From positions 124,001 to 188,000 of the forward strand of contig NZ_JAGPXE010000005.1 in the NCBI RefSeq assembly GCF_018070075.1: a DNA stretch of 64,000 nucleotides, written 5' to 3'. Each line of letters opens with the position of its first letter. Positions within the stretch are counted from its first letter, which is position 1. Source of the DNA: Saccharopolyspora endophytica. Lineage in GTDB: Bacteria > Actinomycetota > Actinomycetes > Mycobacteriales > Pseudonocardiaceae. Below are positions 1 through 7,829 of the stretch, in pieces. Under the pieces are notes generated by a model. It did no database searches and was not told the DNA's origin. It saw only the letters and a list, made by a program, of their open reading frames with translations. Position numbers and translations under genes: made by a program.

Positions 1-673
1 GCTTGGCACCGGGCGCGGTGGTGCCCGCACCGGTCCGGCCGGTCGGCGCACCGGTGCTCGGCGCGGCGACCGTGGGACCCCAGCTGATCGTCACCTGCGG
101 TGTACCGCCCGGTGCCCTGGACCCGCCCGAGGCCGGGGCGTCCACGACGACCTGCGGCGGCGGGGCGAACGAGGCCAGCGACGTCGTGTTGGCCTGCGTC
201 GACGCCTCGTAGGTGCGCATCACGTCGAACGCGCGCTGCTCGGCGGCGTGCTGCCGGGCCTCCTGGACCTCGTAGTCGGTCTGCCCGCCGAACAGGTGCG
301 TGAGCGCGGTCGCCGCGGTTCCCGGGTCTTCGCTGGTCGCCTGCACCGGCGGTGGCATGTCCCTGCGGGCCTTGCTGATGAACTCCGCCTGCTGCTCGGC
401 CCGCTCGCGCATGACCGTGCTCGCCTGCTGCGCCAGCACCGCCCACTCGCCCAGCGGGCGAAGACCGGCGTTGGCGTTGTCGGCCGCCGAGCCCTGCCAG
501 CCGCTCTTCGCGGCGGCGACCGCGGCGGCCAGACCGCCGTCGATCTCGCCCAGCGCGCGGGTCAGCTCGGTCCAGCGGCGCACGCTGTCGGTCGAGCCGT
601 GCGCACCCGGACCCTCGTTGATCTGCGCGTACAGCTCGGCGTGCTGGTAGCCCTGCCATCGGTGGTCACCCAT
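1..673 (-). CDS. PPE/WXG100-like ESX secretion substrate, C-terminus cut by window edge
   Basis: ATG at 673, reading leftward and still open at base 1, so only the first ~224 residues are visible. The N-terminal ~150 residues are predicted helical with a WQGSAADNA stretch (a WXG-type turn) and a hydrophilic second helix, as in PPE/WXG100 type VII secretion substrates. After about residue 165 it becomes Ala/Pro/Thr-rich and low in complexity. It starts 7 nt after the stop of the small gene upstream, so the two are probably co-transcribed like PE-PPE pairs. No specific partner or effector domain is visible before the edge. The family call rests on pattern and context, not on an alignment. Confidence 0.65.
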   Translation of the reverse strand, partial: MGDHRWQGYQHAELYAQINEGPGAHGSTDSVRRWTELTRALGEIDGGLAAAVAAAKSGWQGSAADNANAGLRPLGEWAVLAQQASTVMRERAEQQAEFISKARRDMPPPVQATSEDPGTAATALTHLFGGQTDYEVQEARQHAAEQRAFDVMRTYEASTQANTTSLASFAPPPQVVVDAPASGGSRAPGGTPQVTISWGPTVAAPSTGAPTGRTGAGTTAPGAK

Positions 674-679
674 CGCGGA

Positions 680-1030
680 TCAGCAACCCCCGCCCAGACC
701 GGCCGCGCTGTCGTGGTCGATCTGCTCGTACTCGCGGCCGGCCTGCTGCAACGACTCGGCGGCGGCCTGCAGCTGGTCGCGGTACCCGCACAGCGCGGTC
801 AACGCGTCCTCACCACCGCCGACCGATCGCTCGTTGAACAGCTCGGCCGCGTCCGTGCTGACCGGGTCACCGGCCCACGGACGGATGCGGAGCTCGGTGA
901 TGGCGTGCTCGATCTGCAGCCCGACGGCGTCCAGGGACTCCTGCAGCGAGTTGACCAGACGCGGGATCGCGGTGGGCTCGACCTGCATCGAACCACCGGA
1001 ACCCGCGCCGTACGGCTCGGTTAACGGCAC
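680..1030 (-). CDS. small PE-like/ESX-associated helical protein
   Basis: A 116-residue helical, acidic protein with a Gly-rich tail (GLGGGC). The GTG at 1030 is preferred because GGGAGGGGG lies just upstream. An in-frame ATG at 988 would give 102 residues starting MQVEPTAIP. Size, helical character and position directly before a PPE-like gene suggest the PE-like partner of an ESX-type secreted pair. In actinobacteria these small proteins often sit beside DUF3558 lipoproteins, as here. No catalytic motif is seen. No ESX core genes (EccB-E) lie in the window, so secretion would need a system encoded elsewhere. Confidence 0.6.
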   Translation of the reverse strand: MPLTEPYGAGSGGSMQVEPTAIPRLVNSLQESLDAVGLQIEHAITELRIRPWAGDPVSTDAAELFNERSVGGGEDALTALCGYRDQLQAAAESLQQAGREYEQIDHDSAAGLGGGC

Positions 1031-1123
1031 GTCGCCCCCTCCCACAGGTGAAACGTCCGCCGGACACTGTATCCGCGATCTGTAACGCTGTGGAGTCCTC
1101 CATACGCGGGGGGTGGTGCCGGA

Positions 1124-1804
1124 TCAGGGAGTCGACTCGGACGGCAGCTCCGTCGGGGCCTCCGAGCTGGAGGTTCCCGAGGCGGGCGGGTGGGCGAGTG
1201 TGCGCACCGCCTCCTCGGCGACCCGCTGAGCGCCGGAGCACAGCTGGTCCACCGGCGGCGGTGGCTGCCCGCCGTCGTCGCGGTAGAGGACGTCGAGGTG
1301 CTGGCCCTCGGCGACGTCGACCGCCACGTTGCACGACAGGTCGAGCCCCGGGGTCTTGATCACCAGCGCGGGGAAGCCCTGCACGAGGATCGGCGTGGCT
1401 TCGACCTGCGCTGTGTCGTCGGTCCACACCCGCATGCCCTCGGTGGTGATCAGCGCCAGGCGGGCGCCGACCTTGGCCGTGGTGTTGCGGTAGCTGCAGG
1501 TGGCGGCGTTGCCGAAGCCGGCGTCGGAGTCCGGCTGCGGTTCGCGGTCGAAGCCGAGCTGGTTGCGCTGGTCGGCGGTGAGCAGCTCGCACGGGTCGAC
1601 GCCGTCCAGGCCGAGGTCGAACGGCCTCGGCGGAAGCGACGGAGGTGCGCTGGTGACCGGTGCCGGTGGTGGCGGTGGGGGCGGTGCGGTGCCGGCCGTG
1701 GGGGCGGACTGCCAGATGCCGCAACCGGTGAGGGTGAGCGCGCCGAGGCCGAGCAACGCGCTGAGACGTCGCACCCCGGTGAACCGCGAGCTGTGCATGG
1801 GCAT
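1124..1804 (-). CDS. DUF3558 family lipoprotein
   Basis: A 226-residue secreted lipoprotein. The start MPMHSSRFTG precedes a hydrophobic signal segment and a lipobox LTLTGC with the lipidated Cys at about residue 28. A second ATG at 1798 is possible. A Pro-rich spacer follows, then the conserved domain beginning DPCELLTADQRNQLGF, where the opening 'DPC.LLT..q...lG' pattern is typical of DUF3558. A later Cys pair (NAATCSYRN and LDLSCN) could form a disulfide. The tail is Ser/Thr/Pro-rich. The function of DUF3558 is unknown, but family members often neighbour ESX substrates, as here. Confidence 0.8.
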   Translation of the reverse strand: MPMHSSRFTGVRRLSALLGLGALTLTGCGIWQSAPTAGTAPPPPPPPAPVTSAPPSLPPRPFDLGLDGVDPCELLTADQRNQLGFDREPQPDSDAGFGNAATCSYRNTTAKVGARLALITTEGMRVWTDDTAQVEATPILVQGFPALVIKTPGLDLSCNVAVDVAEGQHLDVLYRDDGGQPPPPVDQLCSGAQRVAEEAVRTLAHPPASGTSSSEAPTELPSESTP

Positions 1805-1842
1805 CACCGTAACGAAACGTGCTCGCAGGTGACGGTAGGTCG

Positions 1843-2214
1843 TCACCTTCGTCGCCACATGAACCAGATGATCGCCACGGTCGGCAACAGCAGCATCAGC
1901 CCGATCGGCCTCGCGACCACCACGAGCGCGAGCAGCAGCGCCACCGCGCCGACCGCCAGTGCGACGTTGCCCACCGAGGGCGCGGGGCGTGTCGTGGCGG
2001 GCGCCAGCTCGCCGAACGGGCGGGGCCCGGGCAGGTCGTCGAAGAGCCCGTCGAGCTCCGAGCCGAACCGCGCTCCCGCCGCGAGCTTGCTGCGCTCGTC
2101 GTACTCGGCGAGCTCCAGGCGCCCGGCGGAGAAGTGCTCGCCGAGCAGCCGGATGGCCCGCTCGCGCTCGGGGTCACCGATGCGCAGGTCTTTTCCCCGC
2201 CGGCCGCTGTCCAC
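1843..2214 (-). CDS. DUF1707 (SHOCT-like) membrane protein
   Basis: A 123-residue protein. The N-terminal DUF1707 region contains LRIGDPERERAIRLLGEHF and GRLELAEYDERSKLA, which are the hallmark motifs. Two hydrophobic segments follow (about residues 80-97 and 99-116), then a basic RRR end, so it is a small inner-membrane protein. The GTG at 2214 is chosen over the ATG at 2223 because that ATG overlaps a TAGGAT box lying 7 nt before the GTG, which fits a leaderless transcript. Other DUF1707 proteins are linked to envelope or sigma-factor regulation; nothing specific can be said here. It ends 38 nt before the DUF3558 gene and may be co-transcribed with it. Confidence 0.8.
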   Translation of the reverse strand: MDSGRRGKDLRIGDPERERAIRLLGEHFSAGRLELAEYDERSKLAAGARFGSELDGLFDDLPGPRPFGELAPATTRPAPSVGNVALAVGAVALLLALVVVARPIGLMLLLPTVAIIWFMWRRR

Positions 2215-2259
2215 GCGGCCCATCCTACGGATGCGGCATCCCCCGAACGAAGTGCTTTC

Positions 2260-2293
2260 CCGGTCCGGTGCGCGCGATCACGCACCGGACCGG
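2260..2293 (-). terminator. hairpin terminator of the symporter gene
   Basis: Perfect 13-bp arms CCGGTCCGGTGCG (2260-2272) and CGCACCGGACCGG (2281-2293) around an 8-nt loop, starting 5 nt past the symporter stop on the minus strand. There is no T-run, which is usual for high-GC actinobacterial terminators. Confidence 0.75.
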
Positions 2294-2298
2294 TCCGC

Positions 2299-3630
2299 TC
2301 AGGCCGTGGCCGGTTCCCGGTCGCCGATCAGCGGGGGCGTGCTGGGGGCGTCCAGCACCTCGTCGTCGAGGACGTTCTCGCTGCGGGCCACGATCACCGG
2401 GACGGCGATCTGGCCGGCGACGTTGGTGGCGGTGCGCATCATGTCCATGATCGGGTCGACCGCGTAGGCGATGGCGATGCCGGTGGCCACGACTTCGGGC
2501 GGGAAGCCCAGCGCGCCGACGGTCAGCGTCAGCATCGTGAACCAGCCGGTCACGCCCGCGGTGGCGATCGAGCCGAACACCGCGACCGCGATGATCGTCA
2601 GGTACTGCACCCAGCCCAGCTGGATGCCGAAGAGGTTGGCGATGAACAGCGAACCGATCGCCGGGTAGATCGCCGCGCAGCCGTCCATCTTGGTGGTGCT
2701 GGCCAGCGGGACCGCGAAGCTCGCGTAGGAGGGCGGAACGCCCAGGTTCTCCGCGGCCTGGCGGGTCATCGGCAGGCTCGCGCCGGAGGACCGGGAGGCG
2801 AAGGCGAACTGCAGGACCGTCCACGACTTGGCGAAGAAGCGGGCCGGGCTGACCTTGGCCACCAGGGCCAGCAGCAGCGGGTACACGGCGAACAGCACCA
2901 GCAGGCAGGCCGCGTAGGTGGAGCCGATGAGCTTGACCAGGGGCAGGAAGAACTCGTTGCCGTAGGTGGCCACGGCGTTGCCGATCAGGCCGAGGGTGCC
3001 CAGCGGGGCCAGCCGGATGATCCAGCCCAGCACGCGCTGGATGACCTCGAAGGCCGCCTTGTTGAAGTTCACGAACGGCGCGGCCTTGTCACCGAGGCTG
3101 TAGGTGGCCGCGCCGATGATCAGCGACACGAACACGACCTGCAGGGTCTCGCCCTCGGCGAAGGCGCTGATCAGGTTGTCCGGCACCAGGCCGTTGAGCA
3201 GGTCCAGCCAGGAGCCCTGCGTCTTCTCACCGATCGCCTGCAGCTTCTCCGGGTCGGGCTCGATGACCAGGCCGCGGCCGGGCTGGAACAGCCGGCCGAT
3301 CACCAGACCGATCACCACGGCGATCAGCGAGGTGATGGCGAACCACAGCGCGGTCTTGCCGCCCAGGCGGGCCGCGGTCCGGCCGCCGCCGAGCGAGCGG
3401 AGGCTGTTGATGCCCACCACGATCGCCGTGAAGATCAGCGGCAGCACGGTGAAGCTGAGCAGCTTGGTGAACGTGCTGCCGATGGTGTCCAGGGTGGTGA
3501 TCAGCCACTGGGCGTCGGTCTGCTTGGCGACCCAGCCGAGCAGGGCACCGAGCACCAGCGAGGCGAGCACTGCGACGGCGAACAACTTGGGGTTGAAGCG
3601 CAGGCGGGACCGCCCGGCGGTGTCGGACAC
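2299..3630 (-). CDS. dicarboxylate/amino acid:cation symporter (DAACS family)
   Basis: A 443-residue polytopic membrane protein of the DctA/GltP/glutamate-transporter fold. Visible hallmarks are eight or so hydrophobic segments, a Ser-rich re-entrant loop ASRSSGASLPMT, and the substrate-binding stretch STTKMDGCAAIYPAI with the conserved MDG. It would carry C4-dicarboxylates, glutamate or aspartate into the cell with Na+ or H+. The C-terminus is a short cytoplasmic tail. GTG start with GGAG upstream. It is a single-gene unit between a strong hairpin downstream and a 505-nt intergenic region upstream. The substrate cannot be decided from sequence. Confidence 0.9.
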   Translation of the reverse strand: MSDTAGRSRLRFNPKLFAVAVLASLVLGALLGWVAKQTDAQWLITTLDTIGSTFTKLLSFTVLPLIFTAIVVGINSLRSLGGGRTAARLGGKTALWFAITSLIAVVIGLVIGRLFQPGRGLVIEPDPEKLQAIGEKTQGSWLDLLNGLVPDNLISAFAEGETLQVVFVSLIIGAATYSLGDKAAPFVNFNKAAFEVIQRVLGWIIRLAPLGTLGLIGNAVATYGNEFFLPLVKLIGSTYAACLLVLFAVYPLLLALVAKVSPARFFAKSWTVLQFAFASRSSGASLPMTRQAAENLGVPPSYASFAVPLASTTKMDGCAAIYPAIGSLFIANLFGIQLGWVQYLTIIAVAVFGSIATAGVTGWFTMLTLTVGALGFPPEVVATGIAIAYAVDPIMDMMRTATNVAGQIAVPVIVARSENVLDDEVLDAPSTPPLIGDREPATA

Positions 3631-3925
3631 AGGGATCTCCTGAGGTCGTGAGGGGTTTGATGCGCAAGAGGGCGCGGGTCAGCGCCGGAGCGCGGCGGAG
3701 CGCCGCGCGGGGGAGCGGCCGAGCGAGGGCTTCAGCTCAGGCCGGAGGAGATCAACGACAGACGCAGCTGGCCTGCCGTCGAAGATCGACGTGCAGGCGC
3801 GAGGTCAACAGCCACGGTCGCAGGACAGACATAGCGACCTTAATTAACCACCCGATCGAGCGATTAAGTCCCGAAGGTGGGCGAAATGTGCCCACGTTCA
3901 CCCCGATGGCGGCACCGGGTACCCC

Positions 3926-4042
3926 GATCACCGCCGTGGTCACGACCCCGATTAGCGCCGTAATCAGGCGTCCGAATACGGCCGTACTCCCGGAACAACC
4001 CTGAATACCGCCGTAATCGGGGGTCTGATTACCGCCGTATTC
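3926..4042. repeat. five 16-bp palindrome-like repeats at ~24-nt period
   Basis: In the 505-nt gap 3631-4135, variants of GATTACCGCCGTAATC start at 3926, 3950, 3974, 4003 and 4027 (spacing 24, 24, 29, 24). Each copy keeps the flanks GAT/GAA and ATC/TTC around a GCCG core, so single copies are near-palindromic and neighbours can pair with each other. The rest of the gap holds an AT-richer stretch with TTAATTAA at 3840-3847 and no credible gene. It lies upstream of the symporter and beyond the 3' end of maf. Function is unknown; REP-like DNA or an operator array are both possible. Confidence 0.75.
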
Positions 4043-4135
4043 GGGTCACCCCGGGCATGAGGCGACCGGGGGTCAGAGGCCGGGACCGGGGGTCACCGGG
4101 GGATCTGGGGTTTGGGTTCCGGTTGGGGCCGGTGG

Positions 4136-4759
4136 TCAGGCGGGGGTGGTCCAGAGGTGGGTGATGGTGAGGCCGAGGTCGGCGAGGAGCTTGCGGGTGA
4201 GGGGGAGGCTGATGCCGAGCACGCTGGAGGGGTCTCCGTCGACGCCCTCGATGAACCAGCCGCCGAAGCCCTCCAGGGTGAAACCGCCTGCGACGTTGAG
4301 CGGTTCGCCGGTGGCGATGTAGGCGTTGATCTCGTCCTCGGTGGGGGTCCCGAAGTGCACCGTCGTGCCCAGGTGGCCGGAGGTGCGGTCGGTGATCTTC
4401 CCGTCGCGCACCCGGATGATCGCGTGCCCGGTCAGGAGCTCGGCGCTGCTGCCGGAGTTCTGGGCCCAGCGCTTGGCGGCGACCTCCGGCGTGCCCGGCT
4501 TGCCGACGATCTCGCCATCGGCCAGCAGCAGCATCGAGTCGCACCCGACGATCACCGCGTCGGGCTCCGCGCACTCGGCGGCGACCGCCTCGGCCTTGGC
4601 CCGCGCCAGGGCGGTGACCAGCTCGGCCGGAGCCGGATCGGTCAGCGACGCGGCCACCGCGTCCTCGTCGACGCCCGAGACCTGCACGAGCGGTTCGATC
4701 CCGGCGGAGCGGAGCACGGAGAGGCGGGAGGGCGAGGCGGAAGCGAGAACGAAGCGCAC
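4136..4759 (-). CDS. maf: Maf-like nucleotide pyrophosphatase
   Basis: A 207-residue protein starting at GTG 4759 (VRFVLASASPSRLSVLRSAG). The opening S-A-S-P-x-R motif is the Maf signature. Further conserved parts are VIVGCDSMLLL with the catalytic Asp, KPGTPEVAAKRW, and EGFGGWFIEGVDGDPSSVLG near the end. Maf proteins hydrolyse non-canonical or excess NTPs to NMP and PPi and have been linked to septum control. It is divergent from birA with 70 nt between the starts. M. tuberculosis has accD5-accE5 between its maf (Rv3282) and birA (Rv3279c); that pair is absent here. A TAGCAT box 7 nt before the GTG suggests a leaderless mRNA. Confidence 0.92.
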   Translation of the reverse strand: MRFVLASASPSRLSVLRSAGIEPLVQVSGVDEDAVAASLTDPAPAELVTALARAKAEAVAAECAEPDAVIVGCDSMLLLADGEIVGKPGTPEVAAKRWAQNSGSSAELLTGHAIIRVRDGKITDRTSGHLGTTVHFGTPTEDEINAYIATGEPLNVAGGFTLEGFGGWFIEGVDGDPSSVLGISLPLTRKLLADLGLTITHLWTTPA

Positions 4760-4766
4760 GCGCCCG

Positions 4767-4823
4767 ATGCTAGTGCGTGCTCCCACGCCGCCGGACGTGG
4801 TGGGAAGCGGAGCCGCATAGGCT
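4767..4823. promoter_or_regulatory. divergent leaderless promoters for maf and birA
   Basis: On the minus strand TAGCAT (4767-4772) lies 7 nt before the maf GTG. On the plus strand TAGGCT (4818-4823) lies 6 nt before the birA GTG. Transcription would begin at or next to each start codon, and neither gene has a Shine-Dalgarno sequence. The -35 regions are not obvious. Confidence 0.55.
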
Positions 4824-4829
4824 GAGCGG

Positions 4830-5657
4830 GTGAGTGCTGAAGTTCTGCTCGATGGGGACCGGCTGCGCCGACGGCTGGTCGACGGAGGACCGTATTCCGC
4901 GCTGGACGTGGTGGCCGTGACCGGCTCCACGAACTCGGACCTGGCCGCCGCCGCGGCTCGCGGCGCCGCCGACCGGACGGTGCTGATCGCCGAGGAGCAG
5001 AACGCCGGACGCGGGCGGTTGCAGCGGCAGTGGATCTCGCCGCGCGGCGCCGGGCTGTTCGTGAGCGTGCTGCTGCGTCCCGGGGTTCCGCCGTCGGCGG
5101 TGGGGTGGATGCCGCTGATCGCCGGTGTCGCCCTCGCCGAGACCGTCGAGCGGACCACCGGTGTTCCCGCGGGCCTGAAGTGGCCCAACGACCTCCTGCT
5201 CGGCTCGGACGAGGACTGGCGCAAGGGCGCCGGGATCCTCTCCGAGGCGGTCGCCGGTCCGGACGGGATCGCGCTGGTCCTGGGCATGGGGGTCAACGTC
5301 CGCCAGCAGCGCGACGAGCTGCCCACCGGCGCGGGCGGCCTGCCCGCCACCTCGCTCGCCGCCGAGGGCGCCGACGTGGACCGCGAGGACTTCGCGGCGG
5401 ACCTGCTCGGCGCGCTCGCCGAGGTCGAGGGGCTGTGGCGCGACGCCGGTGGCGACGTGGTGTCCACCGGGCTGCTCGCCCGCTACCGCGACCGGTGCCG
5501 GACCCTCGGGCAGCGCGTGCGGGTCGACCTGGGGGACGGCGACCTCCACGGCGAGGCCGTCGACGTCGACGACACCGGCAGGCTCGTGGTGCGCACCGAG
5601 ACCGGTCGGACCACGGCCGTCTCCGCGGGTGACGTGGTGCACGTCCGCAGGAGCTGA
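4830..5657 (+). CDS. birA: biotin--[acetyl-CoA-carboxylase] ligase
   Basis: A 275-residue monofunctional (class I) biotin protein ligase without an N-terminal DNA-binding domain. GRGRLQRQW (about residues 60-68) is the biotinyl-AMP loop, LKWPNDLL (about 116-123) the biotin/ATP motif, and GMGVNV the following strand. The C-terminal ~50 residues form the small SH3-like domain. It activates biotin with ATP and attaches it to the carrier domain of acyl-CoA carboxylases. The GTG at 4830 follows TAGGCT by 6 nt. It sits next to the PH-domain gene, as Rv3279c and Rv3278c do in mycobacteria. Confidence 0.95.
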   Translation: MSAEVLLDGDRLRRRLVDGGPYSALDVVAVTGSTNSDLAAAAARGAADRTVLIAEEQNAGRGRLQRQWISPRGAGLFVSVLLRPGVPPSAVGWMPLIAGVALAETVERTTGVPAGLKWPNDLLLGSDEDWRKGAGILSEAVAGPDGIALVLGMGVNVRQQRDELPTGAGGLPATSLAAEGADVDREDFAADLLGALAEVEGLWRDAGGDVVSTGLLARYRDRCRTLGQRVRVDLGDGDLHGEAVDVDDTGRLVVRTETGRTTAVSAGDVVHVRRS

Positions 5658-5730
5658 GAGCGTTCTCCACGCCCGGGCGCGGCCGGTAACGTGATTCGCA
5701 GACCGGCTTCAGGGCTGAGGAAGGGGAACC

Positions 5731-6237
5731 GTGGCCTACCCGGACGGCCTGCTCCACGACGACGAGAACGTCGTCGTGCACAAGCATCCGCACTGGAAGA
5801 TGCTGCTCGGCCCGGTGCTCGTGCTGTTCGTGGTGGTCGGTGGCGCCTCCTACCTGGCGGCGCTGGTGGCGACCACCCCGTGGCGGCTGCCGGTGTGGAT
5901 CGCGCTCGGCGTGGTGGGCCTGGTGCTGATCGTCTGGTTCACGCTCGCCCCGCTGGCCCGCTGGCGGACCACGCACTTCGTGATCACCACGCACCGGCTG
6001 ATGGTCCGCGAGGGCGTGTTCACCAGGTCCGGGATCGACATCCCGATGTGGCGGATCAACTCGGTGCGCTTCCGGCGCGGTCTGGTGGACCGCGTCTTCG
6101 GCTGCGGCACGCTGGTGGTCGAGTCGGCGTCGGACGAGCCGCTGGAATTCGATGACATCCCGCAGGTCGAGCAGGTGCAGACGCTGCTCTACCGCGAGGT
6201 TGGCGATGGTGCTGAACATCGGGCGCAGGAGGGCTGA
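5731..6237 (+). CDS. PH domain-containing membrane protein (bacterial PH2 type)
   Basis: A 168-residue protein with two membrane helices (about residues 32-52 and 55-74) followed by a bacterial PH domain. That domain contains TTHFVITTHRLMVREGVF, MWRINSVRF and FGCGTLVVESASDEP, a pattern typical of YdbS/YdbT-like proteins. It corresponds in position to Rv3278c next to birA. The role of these proteins is not established; a membrane stress or scaffold function has been proposed for some. GTG start with GGAAGGGG upstream. It ends 1 nt before the HMG-CoA lyase ATG, so the two genes are probably co-transcribed. Confidence 0.88.
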   Translation: MAYPDGLLHDDENVVVHKHPHWKMLLGPVLVLFVVVGGASYLAALVATTPWRLPVWIALGVVGLVLIVWFTLAPLARWRTTHFVITTHRLMVREGVFTRSGIDIPMWRINSVRFRRGLVDRVFGCGTLVVESASDEPLEFDDIPQVEQVQTLLYREVGDGAEHRAQEG

Positions 6238-6238
6238 G

Positions 6239-7189
6239 ATGGGACCACGTGAGCTGGGCTTGCCGATGCGGGTCGCCTCACCGGAGCCGGCGGGACTGCC
6301 CGCCGAGGTGACGATCTGGGAGGTCGGCGCGCGCGACGGCCTGCAGAACGAGAAGGAGACCGTCCCGCTCGAGGTGAAGCTGGAGTTCCTGCGGCGGATG
6401 GCCGACGCAGGCCTGGCCGTCCTGGAGGCGACCAGCTTCGTGCACCCGAAGTGGGTTCCGCAGCTGGCCGACGCCGCCGAGCTGATCGACGGGCTCGACC
6501 AGGTCCCCGGCGTGCGGTACCCGGTGCTGGTGCCCAACGAGCGCGGTCTGGATCGCGCGCTCGACGCGAAGGTCCGCGACATCGCGATCTTCGCCGCCGC
6601 GTCGGAGACGTTCGCGCAGCGCAACCTCAACAGCGGGCTCGACGAGCAGTTCGCCATGTTCGAGCCGGTGGTGGGGCGCGCGGTCGGCGAGGGGATCGCC
6701 GTGCGCGGCTACCTGTCGATGTGCTTCGGCGACCCGTGGGAAGGCCCGGTCCCGGTCGAGCAGGTCGTGGCGACGGGCAAGCGGCTGCTGGAGATGGGCT
6801 GCCACCAGCTCTCGCTCGGCGACACCATCGGCGTGGCCACGCCCGGCCACGTGGAGGCCCTGCTCCGCGCGTTCGTCGCGGCCGGGGTCGGGGTCGACGG
6901 GATCGCCGTGCACTTCCACGACACCTACGGCCAGGCGCTGGCCAACACCGCCACCGCGCTGCGCCACGGCGTGTCCACTGTGGACTCGTCGGCGGGTGGC
7001 CTCGGCGGCTGCCCCTACGCCAAGTCCGCGACCGGCAACCTCGCCACCGAGGACCTGATCTGGATGCTCGACGGCCTCGGCATCCAGCACGGGGTCGACC
7101 TCGGCAAGCTCGTCGACACCAGCGTCTGGATGGCCGAGCAGCTGGGCCGTCCGAGCCCCTCGCGGGTGGTCAAGGCACTGAGCTCGTGA
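6239..7189 (+). CDS. hydroxymethylglutaryl-CoA lyase
   Basis: A 316-residue TIM-barrel lyase of the HMGL-like family, cleaving 3-hydroxy-3-methylglutaryl-CoA to acetyl-CoA and acetoacetate in leucine and ketone-body metabolism. IWEVGARDGLQNEK near the N-terminus carries the metal-binding RDGLQ motif, and the signature GGLGGCPYAKSATGN holds the catalytic-loop Cys at about residue 258. HFHDTYGQALAN supplies metal-binding His residues. The ATG at 6239 has GGAGGG just upstream. Its stop overlaps the GTG of cbiZ, so the two are translationally coupled. It is an addition relative to the mycobacterial gene order. Confidence 0.93.
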   Translation: MGPRELGLPMRVASPEPAGLPAEVTIWEVGARDGLQNEKETVPLEVKLEFLRRMADAGLAVLEATSFVHPKWVPQLADAAELIDGLDQVPGVRYPVLVPNERGLDRALDAKVRDIAIFAAASETFAQRNLNSGLDEQFAMFEPVVGRAVGEGIAVRGYLSMCFGDPWEGPVPVEQVVATGKRLLEMGCHQLSLGDTIGVATPGHVEALLRAFVAAGVGVDGIAVHFHDTYGQALANTATALRHGVSTVDSSAGGLGGCPYAKSATGNLATEDLIWMLDGLGIQHGVDLGKLVDTSVWMAEQLGRPSPSRVVKALSS

Positions 7190-7827
7190 CCGCGCCGAAC
7201 CCGGTCCTGCACGCCGTGCAGGACCGGCCGGTGCTGGTCTGGCGCTGCCCCCGACAGTGGCTGGCGATCTCCTCCGCTCCCCGCGGCGGCGGCATCGGCC
7301 TGCGCGACTGGGTGTTCAACGCGACCGTCGTGACCGACTACGACCACCCCGACCCGTCGGCGCACGCCGGTGAGATGGCGGCCGGACTCGGCCTGACCGG
7401 CGAGGGGATCGGCCTGCTCACCGCGGTCGACGTGCGGCACGAGGTCACCGCCACCGACGGCGGCGTCCGGGCCGGCGTGACCACCGGCGCCAACGCGCCC
7501 GTCTGGGCCGCCGCACCCGCCGACGAGCGGGCCTGGGCACCGGGCACGATCAACGCGGTCTGCTGGTCACCGGTGCGCCTGAGCGAAGCCGCGCTGGTGA
7601 ACGCCGTCGCGACCGTCGCGGAGGCCAAAACCCAAGCCCTGCTGGAATCCGGAGTCGCGGGCACCGGAACGGTCACCGACGCCACGGCGATCCTCTGCCC
7701 GGCCGACGGCGACCCCGAGCCCTACGGCGGCCCCCGCTCCCGCGTCGGAGCGGCCCTGGCCCGCGCGGTCCACGCAGCGGTCACGGCGGGGCTGCGCGTC
7801 GAGAACGCGCGCCACGAACCGTCCTGA
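7186..7827 (+). CDS. cbiZ: adenosylcobinamide amidohydrolase (CbiZ)
   Basis: A 213-residue CbiZ-family protein. Recognisable stretches are GTINAVCW, a LVNAVATVAEAKTQAL helix, and SGVAGTGTVTDATAILCP near the C-terminus. CbiZ removes the aminopropanol arm of adenosylcobinamide to give adenosylcobyric acid, letting scavenged cobinamides or pseudo-B12 enter B12 remodelling. The start GTG (7186) overlaps the HMG-CoA lyase stop in GTGA. No other cobalamin gene lies in the window, so its coupling to HMG-CoA lyase is unexplained. It converges on the MaoC gene with a 2-nt gap. Confidence 0.88.
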   Translation: MTAPNPVLHAVQDRPVLVWRCPRQWLAISSAPRGGGIGLRDWVFNATVVTDYDHPDPSAHAGEMAAGLGLTGEGIGLLTAVDVRHEVTATDGGVRAGVTTGANAPVWAAAPADERAWAPGTINAVCWSPVRLSEAALVNAVATVAEAKTQALLESGVAGTGTVTDATAILCPADGDPEPYGGPRSRVGAALARAVHAAVTAGLRVENARHEPS

Positions 7828-7829
7828 GG

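Noticed and set aside
1819-3651. 610-codon open frame on the plus strand
   Set aside because: It is antisense to the symporter and DUF1707 genes, has Asp/Arg/Gly-rich composition typical of GC-rich shadow frames, and has no recognisable domain.
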